The position numbers and the translations under genes were made by a program. From Mesorhizobium sp. Root102 (lineage in GTDB: Bacteria > Pseudomonadota > Alphaproteobacteria > Rhizobiales > Rhizobiaceae), in NCBI RefSeq assembly GCF_001425625.1, contig NZ_LMCP01000007.1:3884-67883 (forward strand): a stretch of DNA of 64,000 nucleotides, read 5' to 3'. Shown here one piece after another: positions 55,877-64,000 of the stretch. Below the pieces are notes generated by a model. That model searched no databases and was not told the DNA's origin. It was given only the letters and a program-made list of their open reading frames with translations. Each line of letters starts with the position of its first letter. The stretch's first letter is position 1.

Positions 55877-57238
55877 ATGAGCGAGCGCGAGCTGCAACGC
55901 ATCGAGGTGCTGTCGAAGGTTTTGGAGCGGCGCATGACGGTTGTCTCGGCGGCGCATGTGCTGGATATGACGACGCGTCAGGTCCAGCGTCTGCTGAAGG
56001 CGTTCAGAGCCGAAGGCGCCGCAGCACTTCGGCACAAGGCTCGAGGACGACCGTCGAACCATCGATATGTCGCCGGCATCGGTGAACTGGCGGTTCAGTT
56101 GGTTCGGGAACACTATCTCGACTTCGGGCCGACCTTGGCGGCCGAGAAGTTGGCGGCGAACCACGGCCTGATCGTGTCGCGAGAGACGTTGCGCAAATGG
56201 ATGGCGGAAGCCGGAATCTGGTTGTCGCGGAAGCAGCGCAGGACGTTCCATCAGCCTCGTTTGCGTCGGGAATCTTATGGCGAGCTGGTGCAGATCGACG
56301 GTAGTGATCACCGTTGGTTCGAGGAGCGGGGCGATCCATGCACCCTGCTCGTCTTCATCGACGACGCCACGAGCAAGCTCCAGCAGCTTCGCTTTGTGAA
56401 GTCGGAGAGCACCTTCAGCTACTTCGAGACGCTGGAACTCTATCTGAAGGCACACGGCTGCCCAGTCGCATTCTACTCCGATAAGCACACGGTGTTTCGT
56501 GTCGCCAAGAAGGATGCCAAGGCAGGCCGCGGCATGACCCAGTTCGGCCGCGCCTTGTCAGAACTCAACATTGAGATCCTGTGCGCCAATTCGAGCCAGG
56601 CCAAAGGCCGGGTCGAAAGGGTCAATCGGACGCTGCAGGACCGTCTTGTGAAGGAACTGCGCCTCGCCGGCATATCGAACATCGAGGCGGCCAACGCCTT
56701 CCTGCCGGGGTTCGTTGCCGACTTCAACGAGAGGTTCGCCAAGGTCCCTACCCGACCGGACAATCTGCACCGCGCATTGAATGTTGCGCCGGATCGGCTG
56801 CGTGACGTGCTGTGCAAGCGGGAGCAGCGTTATGTCGGCCAGCAATTGTCGTTCTCCTACGAACGCAGGCAAATCATGCTTGAGAAGAACGAGCTTTCGT
56901 GCGGGCTGGTCGGCAAATACGTCGATATCTACGAGTTCGCCGACGGTCGGCTGGACGTTCGATGGAGAGCGTGTTCCTTGCCCTACACCGTCTTCGACAA
57001 GGAGCAGCGCATCACGCACGCGGCGGTCACCGAGAACAAGCGGCTCGGCGAAGTGCTGACCTGGATCAAGGCTCAGCAGGACGAGGCGCGGCCTCCGCCG
57101 AAGATCAAGACCAACAGCGAACAGATCGCTTACAAGAAGCGCGGGTCGAAGCCGGGCCGCAGGACAGATTTCATCAACGACCCTGCCGTCATCGCGCGGC
57201 GAGAACAGGCACTGACAAGGGTGGCCGCTGCCGAGTGA
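55877..57238 (+). CDS. ISNCY (IS1202 group) transposase
   Basis: About 453 residues. An N-terminal helix-turn-helix (VLDMTTRQVQRLLKAFRAEGAAALRHKARGRPSNHR) precedes an integrase-core domain with the DDE triad. The first Asp is in VQIDGSDHRWFEERG, the second in YSDKHTVFRV, and the Glu is in AKGRVERVNRTLQDRL. The sequence is intact and full length, so the element may be active. ATG 55877 is taken as start from family alignment; an upstream in-frame start at 55823 is possible. Confidence 0.88.
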   Translation: MSERELQRIEVLSKVLERRMTVVSAAHVLDMTTRQVQRLLKAFRAEGAAALRHKARGRPSNHRYVAGIGELAVQLVREHYLDFGPTLAAEKLAANHGLIVSRETLRKWMAEAGIWLSRKQRRTFHQPRLRRESYGELVQIDGSDHRWFEERGDPCTLLVFIDDATSKLQQLRFVKSESTFSYFETLELYLKAHGCPVAFYSDKHTVFRVAKKDAKAGRGMTQFGRALSELNIEILCANSSQAKGRVERVNRTLQDRLVKELRLAGISNIEAANAFLPGFVADFNERFAKVPTRPDNLHRALNVAPDRLRDVLCKREQRYVGQQLSFSYERRQIMLEKNELSCGLVGKYVDIYEFADGRLDVRWRACSLPYTVFDKEQRITHAAVTENKRLGEVLTWIKAQQDEARPPPKIKTNSEQIAYKKRGSKPGRRTDFINDPAVIARREQALTRVAAAE

Positions 57239-57401
57239 GGCGGCTTTCAAAGCTAAAGCCAGGGAGCCAAGCTGGAACGCGCCCGATCGGGCTGCGCAAC
57301 CCCGACCAGCTGACGCCCGATCGGGCACTCATGTCGGCGCCAGGAAGTGCGCCGCTGTCGCATTTCTAACTTGCTGGACCCTGCCCTCGCAAACGTAGGA
57401 T

Positions 57402-57438
57402 GCGACATTTCTACTTTGCAGAACCGGCGACATTTCTA
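57402..57438 (-). repeat. Right subterminal inverted repeat of the insertion sequence
   Basis: Mirror of the left end: GCGACATTTCTACTTTGC, a 9-base spacer, then GACATTTCTA. Confidence 0.7.
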
Positions 57439-57836
57439 CATCGCCGCCACATTGCGTGTAGCCAAGGCTACATGCCCTTTATGCCCTTTGACTCATAAGT
57501 TGCGGTTTTAACCCATAAGTTGGCTCGCTTCCCTGCCGACCTTCAGGGGCCTCGCGCAGCGGCTTTGTCGACAGCGGTCGACCAAGATGGTCATCCGCAG
57601 AAGGAAGCGTTCTGCGCGCGCAGGAGCCACGCGCCTGGCTTCGGCAGCAATCTTGTGCCGCCAGGTCGCAGGAATCCATCTTTTGTGGAAGGTTCGTTGC
57701 CTCGAAGGAGGAATCCTTGGGTGCGACTGCCCAGCGAGAGACCCGAGGATTCATTACACGGCCGGATGCAATGGCATCAGGCGGTCCGCTTGCCACCCCA
57801 ATTACAGTCGAGGGGAAAGTGTACAGGGTTGCCAGG
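57439..57836. other. Gap between the insertion sequence and the HEPN-type gene
   Basis: About 400 bases. Plus-strand frames run through it and into the antisense of the next gene, but none shows a family or ribosome site. Confidence 0.4.
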
Positions 57837-58832
57837 TCACAGCGAGGAATCGTTTGTCGGACTCTCGGAAGTTCGCTCAGCGGCGACCTGTCTCTTGAAG
57901 AGACGCCGCAGGACGTTGTTTCCTTCCCTGCGCTGGGTCTTCCACTCCTCGATCGAGACGGGGAACTGCTTATGATCGACTGGGATGCGTATTCCCTTAT
58001 CCCGCAATATCGCAGTGAAGCGGGACATTATGAACAGGAGCGTCATTGCGTTCACGACATGGACATCGTCATAAGCGAAGGCCGCGCCGTGTACCACAAG
58101 ATTGCGCATTGGCACTTTCTTGAAAACGCACATGTGAGTGCGGAACCTGTCGTCGGAAGCGTAGGAGTAATCCAGAGCTCCGAGGCTAGTGGTAATGAAA
58201 TAGTCGGAATCTCGTAGCATGTCAGGCAGTTTGCCTGCCGGAATATTGTACAGCAGCATGTTGGCCGCGATCCGAAGACTCCGCAGGTTGGCGATCCGGT
58301 CAACCGCACCCGCTTCGTAAACCTCCTCCCTAACCATCCGCTCAATGTCGGGAAAGATAACGCGCAAGGCGTGCACAGGACTCCGGCTTGATAGCGCCGG
58401 CACTTCCCCCATCAAGTCGGCAATGTCCGCAAAGCCTGCTTTTCTGAGACCACGCTCGTATGCGGACGCCGCATGCTCGACCCGGATTTCAGATGGAGCA
58501 TCACGCCATTCCATCAAGGGAATACTCGGGATGTACCCAGCCCGAAGAAACCGACTTTGGACTTCCACCGCATTCGCCCGAGCTTCCGATGCTGCGATGG
58601 CTGCCGCCTGGATCTTCGAAAATGACAGCTTCAGGTCAGCAATAATCGGCTTGCTTACCTCAGCCAGCCTGTCGAGCCCCGACCTCAGATTCAAGCCGAA
58701 GTTAGTCGCGGATATTCTGAATTGCTTTGCAGCTACGTTGAGATCCATTCCCAGGCGACGCCATTCGGACATCCGAATGCGGTTTTTTGCCAGAGGGTCA
58801 GTGGCCGCTGCAGGCGGCGGCGTATCATTCAT
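57837..58832 (-). CDS. Unknown protein with a HEPN-type RX4H motif
   Basis: A 331-residue, mostly helical protein of no named family. Near the end it has PMRNLVVHGAAFAYDD: Arg243-Asn244-x3-His248 is the RN-x3-H form of the RX4-6H active site of HEPN ribonucleases. It is followed by a long helix (HVVNAMTLLFIMSRFTAILRDKG), as expected for the HEPN four-helix bundle. The N-terminal 110 residues contain a long predicted coiled region with many alanines. HEPN proteins are common effectors in abortive infection and toxin-antitoxin systems. It lies downstream of the MBL-membrane operon on the same strand, separated by a broken peptidase gene. The assignment rests on motif and helix pattern only. Confidence 0.6.
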   Translation of the reverse strand: MNDTPPPAAATDPLAKNRIRMSEWRRLGMDLNVAAKQFRISATNFGLNLRSGLDRLAEVSKPIIADLKLSFSKIQAAAIAASEARANAVEVQSRFLRAGYIPSIPLMEWRDAPSEIRVEHAASAYERGLRKAGFADIADLMGEVPALSSRSPVHALRVIFPDIERMVREEVYEAGAVDRIANLRSLRIAANMLLYNIPAGKLPDMLRDSDYFITTSLGALDYSYASDDRFRTHMCVFKKVPMRNLVVHGAAFAYDDVHVVNAMTLLFIMSRFTAILRDKGIRIPVDHKQFPVSIEEWKTQRREGNNVLRRLFKRQVAAERTSESPTNDSSL

Positions 58833-58948
58833 GGCTCATGATCCTTTTGGGTATTCCGTGAACAGGAACTCCAGGAGACCGCCAATTCTGCAACATTCAA
58901 CGCAGGTCGACCAGAACTGGAAGGACGGTTCCGCTGCCAGCGGTCAGC

Positions 58949-59648
58949 TTAATGGGGCGGGTCCAGGCAAAACCGCGGCTGCAGGCTGATCAGATATAAC
59001 ACGTCCTCCGCCGAAAGCGTTTTCTTCCGGAGCAAGGATTCGGCGATCCTTTCGAGCTCGGTTCGCTTCTCCTCAGCGAGCTTCTTCGCGCGACGGAATT
59101 CCGCGGCAAGGACGTTTTCCACCTGGGCCTGCAGGCCGCCGTTCATGTGCAGCGTCACGAGCAGTTCCTCCTCGCTTGCCCCCGACAGGACTGTGAATCC
59201 TGCACCCCAGCCCATAAGCAGCTTCCACCTGCAGGGCGATCGCCGTGGCGATGTGAAGGTCGGAACCTTTCCTTCCCCCTCCTCCAGCAGACCTCGAACC
59301 GAACCCAACCTCTCCTCGGCTGCTAGTCCTGCAAGCGCGACGGCGATCCGGTCGAGGAAGCCGGCCTTGGTCCGCTCTGGAAAAACCTGCTCGTCGGAAA
59401 AGCGCCCCTCCTCCCCGTTGCGTGGACTCGCCTGACGCGTCGAAAGCGTCGATGATCTCCACGCTCCTGAAATCACCGACGCCCAGCGTCAGGCCGACGA
59501 CCACGTGACCTGCCTCGTGGATCGCGTTTCGCCACAGCATGGCTTCAGGAAGAGGTACCAGCTCGGGCAATTCGGCGAGCAAATCCGCGGTTTCGAGGTC
59601 GCGCCGCGCACGGTGCGCACGGCGACGCGCCCGCCTGGAACTGCCAAA
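58949..59648 (-). pseudogene. FtsH-like M41 metallopeptidase remnant, frameshifted and lacking the AAA domain
   Basis: The minus strand encodes parts of an FtsH-type protease domain in alternating frames. In order these are RRDLETADLLAELPELVPLP, then NAIHEAGHVVVG with the zinc motif HEAGH at 59519-59505, and, in a second frame, FLDRIAVALAGLAAEE. Back in the first frame comes SDLHIATAIALQVEAAYGLG, and then again in the second VENVLAAEFRRAKKLAEEKRTELERIAESLLRKKTLSAEDVLYL. At least three frame changes are needed. The AAA ATPase that should precede this is absent: the MBL gene ends at 59651 where it should be. Indels or sequencing error could explain the frames, but not the missing ATPase. Confidence 0.72.
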
Positions 59649-59650
59649 GG

Positions 59651-60463
59651 TCAGAACACGTCGACCACTGCCCCTTGCGGGCTTGTTTGTATTCGGACCC
59701 GACCATCCCTTCGCGTGGTTAGGACACGCCGTCGCTCCCCGTTCAGCTCGAATCCGCGGCAACGATGCCTGTACCAGCGCACGGTGTCCTGCGATGCGTA
59801 TTCCCTGCCGGAGTCGGAGATGACGACAAAGTACGGGGAGAGGCCAGTCTCGTCGAAAAGACGCTCGCTGCACCCGTTACGCCTGCCGTGGTGCGAGGCG
59901 ATCAGGATGTCGACCTCCCTCATGGCGGCCCGGAAACTCTCGCGCCGCAACAGTCGCTCCCACCCGGCAACTTCCATGTCGCCGGGAAAGCAGATTCTGA
60001 TGCCGTGGCTTTCAATAATCGAGACCAAGCTGAGGTTATTCTCGTCCTCAAACTCGGCCGGATAGCGGTTCCAGAAGCAGCGGACTGTGAAATCGCCATA
60101 GTCGATGTTGGTGCTCATGGGTGCGGTATATCTCGCCATCATATCCGCGAGCGCATCAATGCCCCTGCCGATGCCTCCGATTTCCTTCAAGTATCGCAAG
60201 TTCGCCGGCGACACCGTGGGGTTTTTCACCAGGGCGCCGATGCTGACGGTATCGATCAGGTTGTGCAAGTCACTAGCGTGGTCCTCGTCGAAATTCGAAA
60301 TGATGAGCTTGTCGAGATGGGTAACGCCCCAGCTTGGCAAATAGGTCGACGGCCTCCAGTTGGTGCTCGAGTTATGGCCGGCGTCAATCAGGATGTGTCT
60401 GCTGGTGCTGGTCACAATGTGCGAGCACTGCCCGTGCTCGACGTCGAAAATCCTTAGGTCCAT
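59651..60463 (-). CDS. ComEC-type MBL-fold hydrolase (second of two)
   Basis: A 270-residue metallo-beta-lactamase-fold protein of the ComEC/Rec2 C-terminal domain type. It opens MDLRIFDVEHGQCSHIVTS, a ComEC-like start, and continues with the ILIDAGH strand. The metal motif is SNFDEDHASDL (56-66): Asp-x-Asp-His is kept but the first His of HxHxDH is Asn57. ICFPGDMEVAGWERLL and ILIASHHGRRNG supply further ligands. ComEC-type domains degrade DNA strands or cleave phosphodiesters; free-standing versions occur in defence islands. It starts three bases after the membrane gene ends and is the third gene of the operon. It shares its fold, not close sequence, with the first gene of the operon. Confidence 0.82.
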   Translation of the reverse strand: MDLRIFDVEHGQCSHIVTSTSRHILIDAGHNSSTNWRPSTYLPSWGVTHLDKLIISNFDEDHASDLHNLIDTVSIGALVKNPTVSPANLRYLKEIGGIGRGIDALADMMARYTAPMSTNIDYGDFTVRCFWNRYPAEFEDENNLSLVSIIESHGIRICFPGDMEVAGWERLLRRESFRAAMREVDILIASHHGRRNGCSERLFDETGLSPYFVVISDSGREYASQDTVRWYRHRCRGFELNGERRRVLTTRRDGRVRIQTSPQGAVVDVF

Positions 60464-60466
60464 GGG

Positions 60467-61306
60467 TCAGGTGCCGGTGCTCGCGGCATTGCGTACCGCA
60501 GGCGTTTGCTGCGGCTGGGCCTTGTCACAGGTCGCGAGCAAGGCAGTGGCATACTGGATTCCGGCTTCCCACACCCACCGGTTCGTCACCACACAGATCC
60601 AGATGAGTATCGAAAACGCGTTCACTACCATGGAGGACAACACCGCTGGACCCAGCGGGGTCAGAACCGCGATCGCGGCCCGCCACTCGTGCGTCTGCAC
60701 GAGGTCGATGAAGCCGGGATTGCTGTAAATGATGGCGCTTACGGAAGCCAGCAGGGTGATGATGCAGGCGGTGATGCCGATCGGCTTGAGACCGCGCAGG
60801 TTCCGGCGAAAGCCATACTGGGCGTTCTCGCGGTTCACCATTGCGAACTCCTTGCCCCTCGCCCGCTCCTTGAGCCAGACAACGGCCGAATCGTAGACGG
60901 CATTGGCGGCAGCAAGGTCCGCAGCTTCCTGCTCAGCGGTCGGAAAAGCCGGTAGGTCCGGGACGGCTGCGCCCAAGAATGCGTGGTAGCGGCGGCGGGT
61001 GTGCACGTCGAGCTCGCTGGTGTGCCGCAGAAGGATCGTCGTCGGCCAGCCGCCCCATCGCTTGCGCAGACCGGGCTCGATGCGTCGCCCCTTGGTGCGT
61101 GCCCAGGATCCGAGGGCATAAAGCAGACCACATGAGGTGGCGATCGTCAGAAGCGTGGCTGCGACGCTCGATACGATCAGCCATGGGAACCATGCCATGA
61201 CGGCCAGCAAAGGCGGAAAAATAGTCAGCAGCCCCGGAAACAGCCTGGCCTGGCGGCCATAGCCATCAAACATCTGCGCAAAGTCGGTGGTAAGAGGAAT
61301 TGCCAC
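60467..61306 (-). CDS. Four-helix membrane protein of unknown family
   Basis: A 279-residue membrane protein with two hydrophobic pairs: about residues 22-40 and 43-66, then 176-195 and 211-240, with a roughly 110-residue cytoplasmic domain between the pairs. That domain ends in a striking NRENAQYGFRRNLRGLKPIG block (158-177) just before the third helix, which looks like a conserved functional element. The topology recalls pore-forming effectors with S-2TM or S-4TM plans in defence systems, but I cannot assign it. Start and stop are three to four bases from the two MBL genes on each side, so all three products are likely made in fixed proportion. Confidence 0.7.
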   Translation of the reverse strand: MAIPLTTDFAQMFDGYGRQARLFPGLLTIFPPLLAVMAWFPWLIVSSVAATLLTIATSCGLLYALGSWARTKGRRIEPGLRKRWGGWPTTILLRHTSELDVHTRRRYHAFLGAAVPDLPAFPTAEQEAADLAAANAVYDSAVVWLKERARGKEFAMVNRENAQYGFRRNLRGLKPIGITACIITLLASVSAIIYSNPGFIDLVQTHEWRAAIAVLTPLGPAVLSSMVVNAFSILIWICVVTNRWVWEAGIQYATALLATCDKAQPQQTPAVRNAASTGT

Positions 61307-61309
61307 AAG

Positions 61310-62392
61310 CTATTCCTCGTACTCATCTGGATAGGTTGCCGGTGTGAGGGCACTCCATCCGTTTCTGGCAGGTGCGTCGGCGGATGACGACCGGATATCT
61401 CTGCCCTCGGTCATGTGCAGGTTTGCGCCGCGATGGATCACCGAGCGCATGACCACCTTTCGCGGATGATCTTCATCTTCTTTGGCTGAACTGATGATCG
61501 CCGTAAAGTGGCCCTGAACAGGCGGGTTCTCGAGGCGCGGACCAAGAATGGAGTCCAGCAAATCGGATGTCAGGTTACGCCGGCCGCCGTGGTGCGGAAC
61601 TTGGAAACGATTGATCCCTGGAAGCGTAAGCCCTGCCATAGGCGCGTAATCAATGACTTCCGCCAATCCGTCCCGGCCGGTATCCGCTGTCAACAGGATC
61701 TTTTCGCCGCACATCTCGGCAAACTGCACCACACTCATCTCATTTTCGTTGCTGGTGTCCTCGGCCGGGAATGCCTCGGCGCCCCACGCCGCTCTGATGA
61801 GAGCCACGGCCGTGATAGCCTTCTCGAGCAGAGTCGTGAAAATACCGCCGCTCGCAACCTCTTCAACCTTGGCCTCCGGCGTCTTGTTGGATGTGACGAC
61901 GAGATCGAGGAAGCGAGCGCGCGTCGGGGCCATGACGCGGAAAGCGCCGATGGCCGCGCCTTGGAAGGGCTCACGGATCTGAATTCCTTTTCTGATCGCA
62001 ATATCCTCAAGGGCGGTGAGGTTGGCATAGGCCGACCGCAGGGCGGACCGGAGGCGATCGACGCTCGTGTAGGTCTCGAATCTCCCAATAATTTCTTCGG
62101 CATACAGCCATGGGCGAAGCATCCACAGGGAGCCGACCTCAAAATGCTCGAGGATAGCGATGAGGCCGCGCGCGTGGTCGCCGTCATTATGCGTGGCGAC
62201 AACGTGGTCGATAAATTGTGGATTGCCGTAATGCGCAACAATATGATCGCGTAGCGCCTCGCCGGTCGTCGCATAGCCGCCGTCGACGACATGGATGTAA
62301 GTCGCGCCATCTTTCTCGTAGCGTAGCGTAATGGCGTCGCCGCTCTTCTTGGTTTCGACACCAAGAAAGTCGATTTCAAAATAATCTGCCAT
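61310..62392 (-). CDS. ComEC-type MBL-fold hydrolase (first of two)
   Basis: A 360-residue MBL-fold protein. The strand YIHVVDGGYATTGEAL leads to the metal motif VVATHNDGDHARGL (64-77; HNDGDH in the HxHxDH position, second His replaced by Asp). ILLTADTGRDGL and FQVPHHGGRRNLTSDLLDSI follow, the last two being the usual distal ligand loops of ComEC-like hydrolases. A very good GGGGAGGG ribosome site precedes ATG 62392; the longer frame from 62461 has none. It is the first gene of the operon. About 90 residues longer than the second MBL, with an insert between residues 80 and 210 that may recognise a substrate. Confidence 0.83.
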   Translation of the reverse strand: MADYFEIDFLGVETKKSGDAITLRYEKDGATYIHVVDGGYATTGEALRDHIVAHYGNPQFIDHVVATHNDGDHARGLIAILEHFEVGSLWMLRPWLYAEEIIGRFETYTSVDRLRSALRSAYANLTALEDIAIRKGIQIREPFQGAAIGAFRVMAPTRARFLDLVVTSNKTPEAKVEEVASGGIFTTLLEKAITAVALIRAAWGAEAFPAEDTSNENEMSVVQFAEMCGEKILLTADTGRDGLAEVIDYAPMAGLTLPGINRFQVPHHGGRRNLTSDLLDSILGPRLENPPVQGHFTAIISSAKEDEDHPRKVVMRSVIHRGANLHMTEGRDIRSSSADAPARNGWSALTPATYPDEYEE

Positions 62393-63137
62393 ATGGTTAC
62401 CCTCCCCAATCGACCCTAAAAAATATTGCCAATGCCTTCCATCACAAAGTGTTGCCGACAAGTGTGACTTCGAACGCTTACTTGCAAGGGCGCTTATAGA
62501 TAAAATTTACGAAGTAGAAACCACACTGGGCAATCGCTCCATCGGGTTGTGTAATATGGCGACTTCCGCTGAAACTTCGTCGACCAGCCAGCAACCCGTG
62601 ACGGCAGGCAAGGTAGGGCGATCACCTCGCCCATTCGGCGCCGCTCTGCGCCTATCGATCGTTGCGAGCAAGTACGCTTACACATGGTAATCGGCGCCAG
62701 CTTGGTTAGCAGGAGGACGGACTTCGCGCACCGGTGGCCGTCCCACCAAGCAGCCTCTGCCGCCTTGGTCGCGGCGACGACTAGTCTTGGGTGTCGTCGG
62801 CTGGCCCGAGGAAATCGATGGCCTTGCCCGTATGGCTCCGCTTGTCGCCGGTGAAGGCGGTGCTGTGCAGGAATACCAAACCCTGCACCCCCGCCAGTCG
62901 ATGTCGCCGCAGCTTTTCCACCGCGCGAGTAGCAAGGCCGCCATCGCCTGCTGCATCTCGACGAGTGAGGCCACCGGCCGGCCTAAGCTTCGGGTCACGG
63001 CGATGCCCTTCCGACCGATTGTCAGGGTTTCCAGCGCCGTATAGGCGATGCTGTTCAACCCAACGGATCATGCGCTCGCCGACAACAGTGAGCAGCTGAG
63101 TAGCTTCACCCCGATCAGGTCGATCCGCACGCACAAT
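62393..63137. other. Region between the MBL operon and trbI
   Basis: About 745 bases. It should contain the operon promoter near 62400-62520. Minus-strand frames downstream of trbI (63134-62678) are open but show no family I recognise and may be decayed trb-region sequence. Confidence 0.4.
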
Positions 63138-64000
63138 TCACGATTTGTAGGCTCCCGGAAACACGATGTCCTGATCGACAAGGATGTTGAACTTGTAGCC
63201 GGGCCGGATTTCGAGCGTCGGCTGGACATCGATGTTCTTCGAGATTGTGCGCTCGGCCACACGGCCGAAGGTCTCCGCGAAGGACCGCCTGGCCGAATTT
63301 TCCGCACTGTTTTCGGAGCCGAGCGCGTTGCGATCTTCGGGGATAGCCATGTCGACGCCGGCGCCGATCGCCGCGATCAGGATGGCCGAACCGAAAATCC
63401 TGAAATAGTGATTGTTCACTCTGTCGTTGAAGCCGCCATAGCCTTGCACATCCGTGCCGGCCATGCCGCCGATCTGCAGCGTGGCGCCGTTCGGGAAGAT
63501 GATGTCGGTCCAAACGACTAGGACGCGGCGCTGGCCGAAAGTGACGCTCGAATCGTACCTGCCGAAGAGTTTCGCGCCTTGGGGTAGGAGCAAGCGATGT
63601 CCGGTGGCGCTATCATAGACGTTCTGGGAGACCTGAGCGGTAATTCGGCCCGGAAGGTCCGAGTTGACGCCGGTGATGAGGGTGGCCGGGATGACCGAAC
63701 CCCGTTTGAGTTCATATGGCGACAATTGGGGAACGACCTGGTTGGGCAGGTAGCCGAGATCCTTGATATCCTGATTGAAGAAGCCGGTCTTGTCGCCCTG
63801 CCCGTTCGCGTCGCTCTGGCCGGAAAGACCCGCTCGCATTGCGGCCGCATAGAGGTCGGCGGCGCCGGCTCGAGACGTATTGGCGCCGGCGGCATCGGGA
63901 GTAGCCCCGTTGCCTGCATCCCGTTGGCCTTCGTCACCGATACCGACGGCGATTGGCGAATCGTAAGCTGCGTCATTCGCCTGAAGCCGGGCCATGCGCT
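63138..64000 (-). CDS. trbI: Conjugal transfer protein TrbI (VirB10 family), partial
   Basis: The C-terminal 287 residues of a VirB10/TrbI protein, the energy-sensing scaffold that spans inner and outer membranes in the mating-pair-formation type IV secretion system. SPYELKRGSVIPATLITGVNSDLPGRITAQVSQNVYDSATG is the diagnostic beta-barrel opening. GAKLFGRYDSSVTFGQRRVLVVWTDIIFPNG and the outer-membrane helix region, then YKFNILVDQDIVFPG, close it. The frame is open at the right edge, so the N-terminal cytoplasmic and membrane part lies beyond the window. In Ti-type operons trbI is the last trb gene, consistent with transcription towards the MBL island. Confidence 0.93.
   Translation of the reverse strand, partial: RMARLQANDAAYDSPIAVGIGDEGQRDAGNGATPDAAGANTSRAGAADLYAAAMRAGLSGQSDANGQGDKTGFFNQDIKDLGYLPNQVVPQLSPYELKRGSVIPATLITGVNSDLPGRITAQVSQNVYDSATGHRLLLPQGAKLFGRYDSSVTFGQRRVLVVWTDIIFPNGATLQIGGMAGTDVQGYGGFNDRVNNHYFRIFGSAILIAAIGAGVDMAIPEDRNALGSENSAENSARRSFAETFGRVAERTISKNIDVQPTLEIRPGYKFNILVDQDIVFPGAYKS

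Larger units (their letters stand above)
55794..57438 (+). mobile_element. IS1202-type (ISNCY family) insertion sequence
   Basis: A single transposase gene is flanked by inverted, two-part end repeats. The left end has TAGAAATGTC, an 8-base spacer and GCAAAGTAGGAATGTCGC (55794-55829). The right end, on the other strand, has TAGAAATGTC, a 9-base spacer and GCAAAGTAGAAATGTCGC (57402-57438). The outermost bases and any target duplication were not resolved, so the limits are approximate. Confidence 0.75.

Noticed and set aside
57717..58217. Plus-strand frame of 166 codons overlapping the HEPN-type gene
   Set aside because: It overlaps the 3' half of a longer, more protein-like minus-strand gene and has no recognised motif.
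62678..63134. Open frames just downstream of trbI
   Set aside because: I considered a DUF2274-type or other trb-linked gene, but none of the expected motifs is present in any frame.
1..64000. CRISPR arrays, tRNA, rRNA, riboswitches, attachment sites
   Set aside because: No regularly spaced repeats, cloverleaf-like sequence, conserved aptamer core or direct-repeat integration ends were recognised by eye.

Overview
The window is high-GC alphaproteobacterial DNA. It looks like part of a conjugative plasmid or integrative conjugative element from a Rhizobiales host, probably Mesorhizobium or a relative. The reasons are a Ti-type traG-traD-traC / oriT / traA-traF-traB transfer block, a trbI gene cut by the right edge, a run of rhizobial plasmid families (DUF1419, DUF3085, DUF7007, DUF736, WGR, ParB-like), and catabolic cargo with Liv-type and His-type ABC transporters. 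No replication origin, tRNA, rRNA or CRISPR array was recognised, so plasmid and ICE cannot be told apart here.

Layout. 1-1.2 kb holds debris: an aldehyde dehydrogenase 3' fragment and an IS66 transposase remnant. 1.28-17.5 kb is a catabolic cluster: a split Liv-type transporter, a PLP decarboxylase, an FAD 2-hydroxyacid dehydrogenase, an IclR regulator, a BKACE enzyme, a HyuA/HyuB pair, a beta-amino-acid-type aminotransferase and a hotdog thioesterase. Five copies of one operator-like sequence lie before its transcription units, including iclR itself. The enzyme set suggests breakdown of a beta-amino acid or aryl ketone through a beta-keto acid. 17.8-33.8 kb is a plasmid establishment and anti-restriction block (TOPRIM protein, 1698-residue methylase-helicase, ParB-like protein, ArdC and several families of unknown function). 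34.3-42 kb is the DNA-processing part of conjugation, with a clear oriT and nic region.

42-55.6 kb is more cargo. It includes an NmrA-like oxidoreductase and a second catabolic cluster (polar amino acid ABC transporter, XRE-cupin regulator, aldehyde dehydrogenase, DapA-family lyase or aldolase, FMN 2-hydroxyacid oxidase). That cluster has its own shared A/T-rich operator-like motif. A LysR regulator lies divergent from a Tat-exported, metal-site-degenerate MBL-fold protein. An IS1202-type (ISNCY) element at 55.8-57.4 kb marks the next boundary.

57.8-62.4 kb is the most unusual part. A minus-strand island carries a tight three-gene operon (ComEC-type MBL hydrolase, four-helix membrane protein, second ComEC-type MBL hydrolase). 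It is followed by a frameshifted FtsH-like M41 peptidase remnant and a protein with a HEPN-type RX4H motif. I recognise no named system in this arrangement and propose it as a candidate defence or stress-response module; that role is inference. trbI, partial, closes the window.
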